Assembly (NCBI GenBank): GCA_946611445.1
Contig: CAMODP010000112.1
Coordinates: 1 to 5,978, forward strand
Direction of reading: 5' to 3'
Origin: an uncultured Eubacterium sp.
Lineage (GTDB): Bacteria; Bacillota; Clostridia; Lachnospirales; Lachnospiraceae
Length of the DNA: 5,978 nt
Shown here: positions 5,360-5,978 of the stretch, one piece after another
Numbering within the stretch: position 1 is the first letter of the stretch
Layout: each line of letters opens with the position of its first letter
Position numbers and translations under genes: made by a program
Notes under the pieces: generated by a model
Seen by the model: only the letters and a program-made list of their open reading frames with translations
What the model was told of the DNA's origin: nothing
Database searches by the model: none

Positions 5360-5978
5360 ATGGATGCTTTTCTGGGCTGGCTGCGGGTATATGTGCTGTC
5401 CTGGCTGCGCCCGCCGAAGACAATCGAGATCATTGACATCGTACAGATCCTGCTGATCTCATGGCTGGTGTACCGTCTGATTCTGCTGGTAAAAAACACA
5501 AGGGCCTATACACTGCTCAAGGGTATTCTGTTTATTATCGCTTTTGTAGCAGTTGCCTATTTCCTGCAGATGGAGGTCATCATCTGGCTGATCGGCAACC
5601 TCAGTATGGCGGCCATGACGGCAGTCGTGATCATTTTTCAGCCGGAGCTGCGGAAGGTTCTGGAACAGATGGGCCACAGCATACCGCTGGCTTCACTGCT
5701 CTCCCTGAACCGCGCGCCGGAAGAAAACAAGCGGTTCAGCGATCATACCATCAGTGAGCTGGCGCGGGCATGCTTTGAAATGGGTGAGGTAAAGACCGGC
5801 GCCCTGATCGTGCTCGAGAGGGATACGCGGCTGAATGAATTCGAAAACACCGGCATTCCGGTGGACGCAGTCGTCAGCGGCCAGCTGATCGTCAATATTT
5901 TTGAACACAATACACCGCTTCATGACGGAGCCGGTATCATACGGCACGACCGCATCGCAGCGGCAACCTGCTATCTGC
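5360..5978 (+). CDS. cdaA: membrane-bound diadenylate cyclase CdaA (partial, 3' end outside window)
   Basis: CdaA (DacA/YbbP) condenses two ATP into the second messenger c-di-AMP, which controls potassium and osmolyte transport, turgor and cell-wall homeostasis in Bacillota. The visible 206 residues (family about 270-285) begin with an amphipathic segment and about three membrane helices (near 24-43, 53-70 and 73-92). They continue into the cytoplasmic DisA_N-type cyclase domain after IIFQPELRKVLEQMG. Diagnostic features are FQPELR, TGALIVLER, the INxFxxxTPLHDGA region (here VNIFEHNTPLHDGA) with catalytic D189-G190-A191, and the start of the AATCYLP-like strand. The RHR motif lies beyond the window. 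The residue after DGA is Gly, where Val or Leu is common. The start is supported by AAGGAG seven bases upstream. In many Bacillota cdaA is followed by cdaR and glmM; those would lie downstream here if present. Confidence 0.95.
   Translation, partial: MDAFLGWLRVYVLSWLRPPKTIEIIDIVQILLISWLVYRLILLVKNTRAYTLLKGILFIIAFVAVAYFLQMEVIIWLIGNLSMAAMTAVVIIFQPELRKVLEQMGHSIPLASLLSLNRAPEENKRFSDHTISELARACFEMGEVKTGALIVLERDTRLNEFENTGIPVDAVVSGQLIVNIFEHNTPLHDGAGIIRHDRIAAATCYL

Noticed and set aside
3819..5423. 534-codon - strand open frame opposite the membrane protein genes
   Set aside because: It is antisense to two well-supported genes with ribosome sites and clear membrane topology. Its composition is shadow-like, including long His/Gln/Asp-rich stretches read from the opposite strand.

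Overview
The window reads as chromosomal DNA of a fairly GC-rich Bacillota, most likely a clostridial (Lachnospiraceae-type) anaerobe. The evidence is strong Shine-Dalgarno sites, sigma-A-like promoters, a RecD2 helicase instead of a RecBCD-type RecD, a ComFC homologue, a CdaA-type diadenylate cyclase, and a structured RNA of the kind found next to comFC in Bacillota. All supported genes are on the + strand. There is no sign of a mobile element, prophage, CRISPR array or tRNA.

Layout: (1) Positions 1-~130 are GC-rich and hold no convincing gene. (2) Positions ~130-300 form a closed, highly base-paired domain, with an 8-bp and then a 12-bp perfect terminal helix around several nested or competing helices. 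I interpret it as a structured non-coding RNA, probably a raiA-motif RNA. (3) A promoter at 304-332 begins where this RNA ends and should drive recD2 (389-2641) and comFC (2694-3446), a DNA helicase / DNA-uptake pair 52 bp apart. (4) An extended -10 promoter at 3456-3484 starts a second unit. It contains a two-helix membrane protein of 144 aa, a polytopic membrane protein of 441 aa with a long acidic disordered tail (overlapping the first by ATGA), and cdaA (5360 to beyond the window edge), the membrane-bound enzyme that makes c-di-AMP.

How it may work together: the first half concerns DNA handling plus an RNA class linked in clostridia to stationary-phase differentiation. The second half looks like a membrane module placed directly upstream of the c-di-AMP synthase. 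The two uncharacterised membrane proteins are the best candidates for something undescribed. Their coupling and their position before cdaA suggest, but do not prove, a role in controlling CdaA or in cell-envelope or osmotic signalling. The polytopic protein's tail carries three copies of a T-x-x-Y-(P/S) motif that could be a binding or phosphorylation site.
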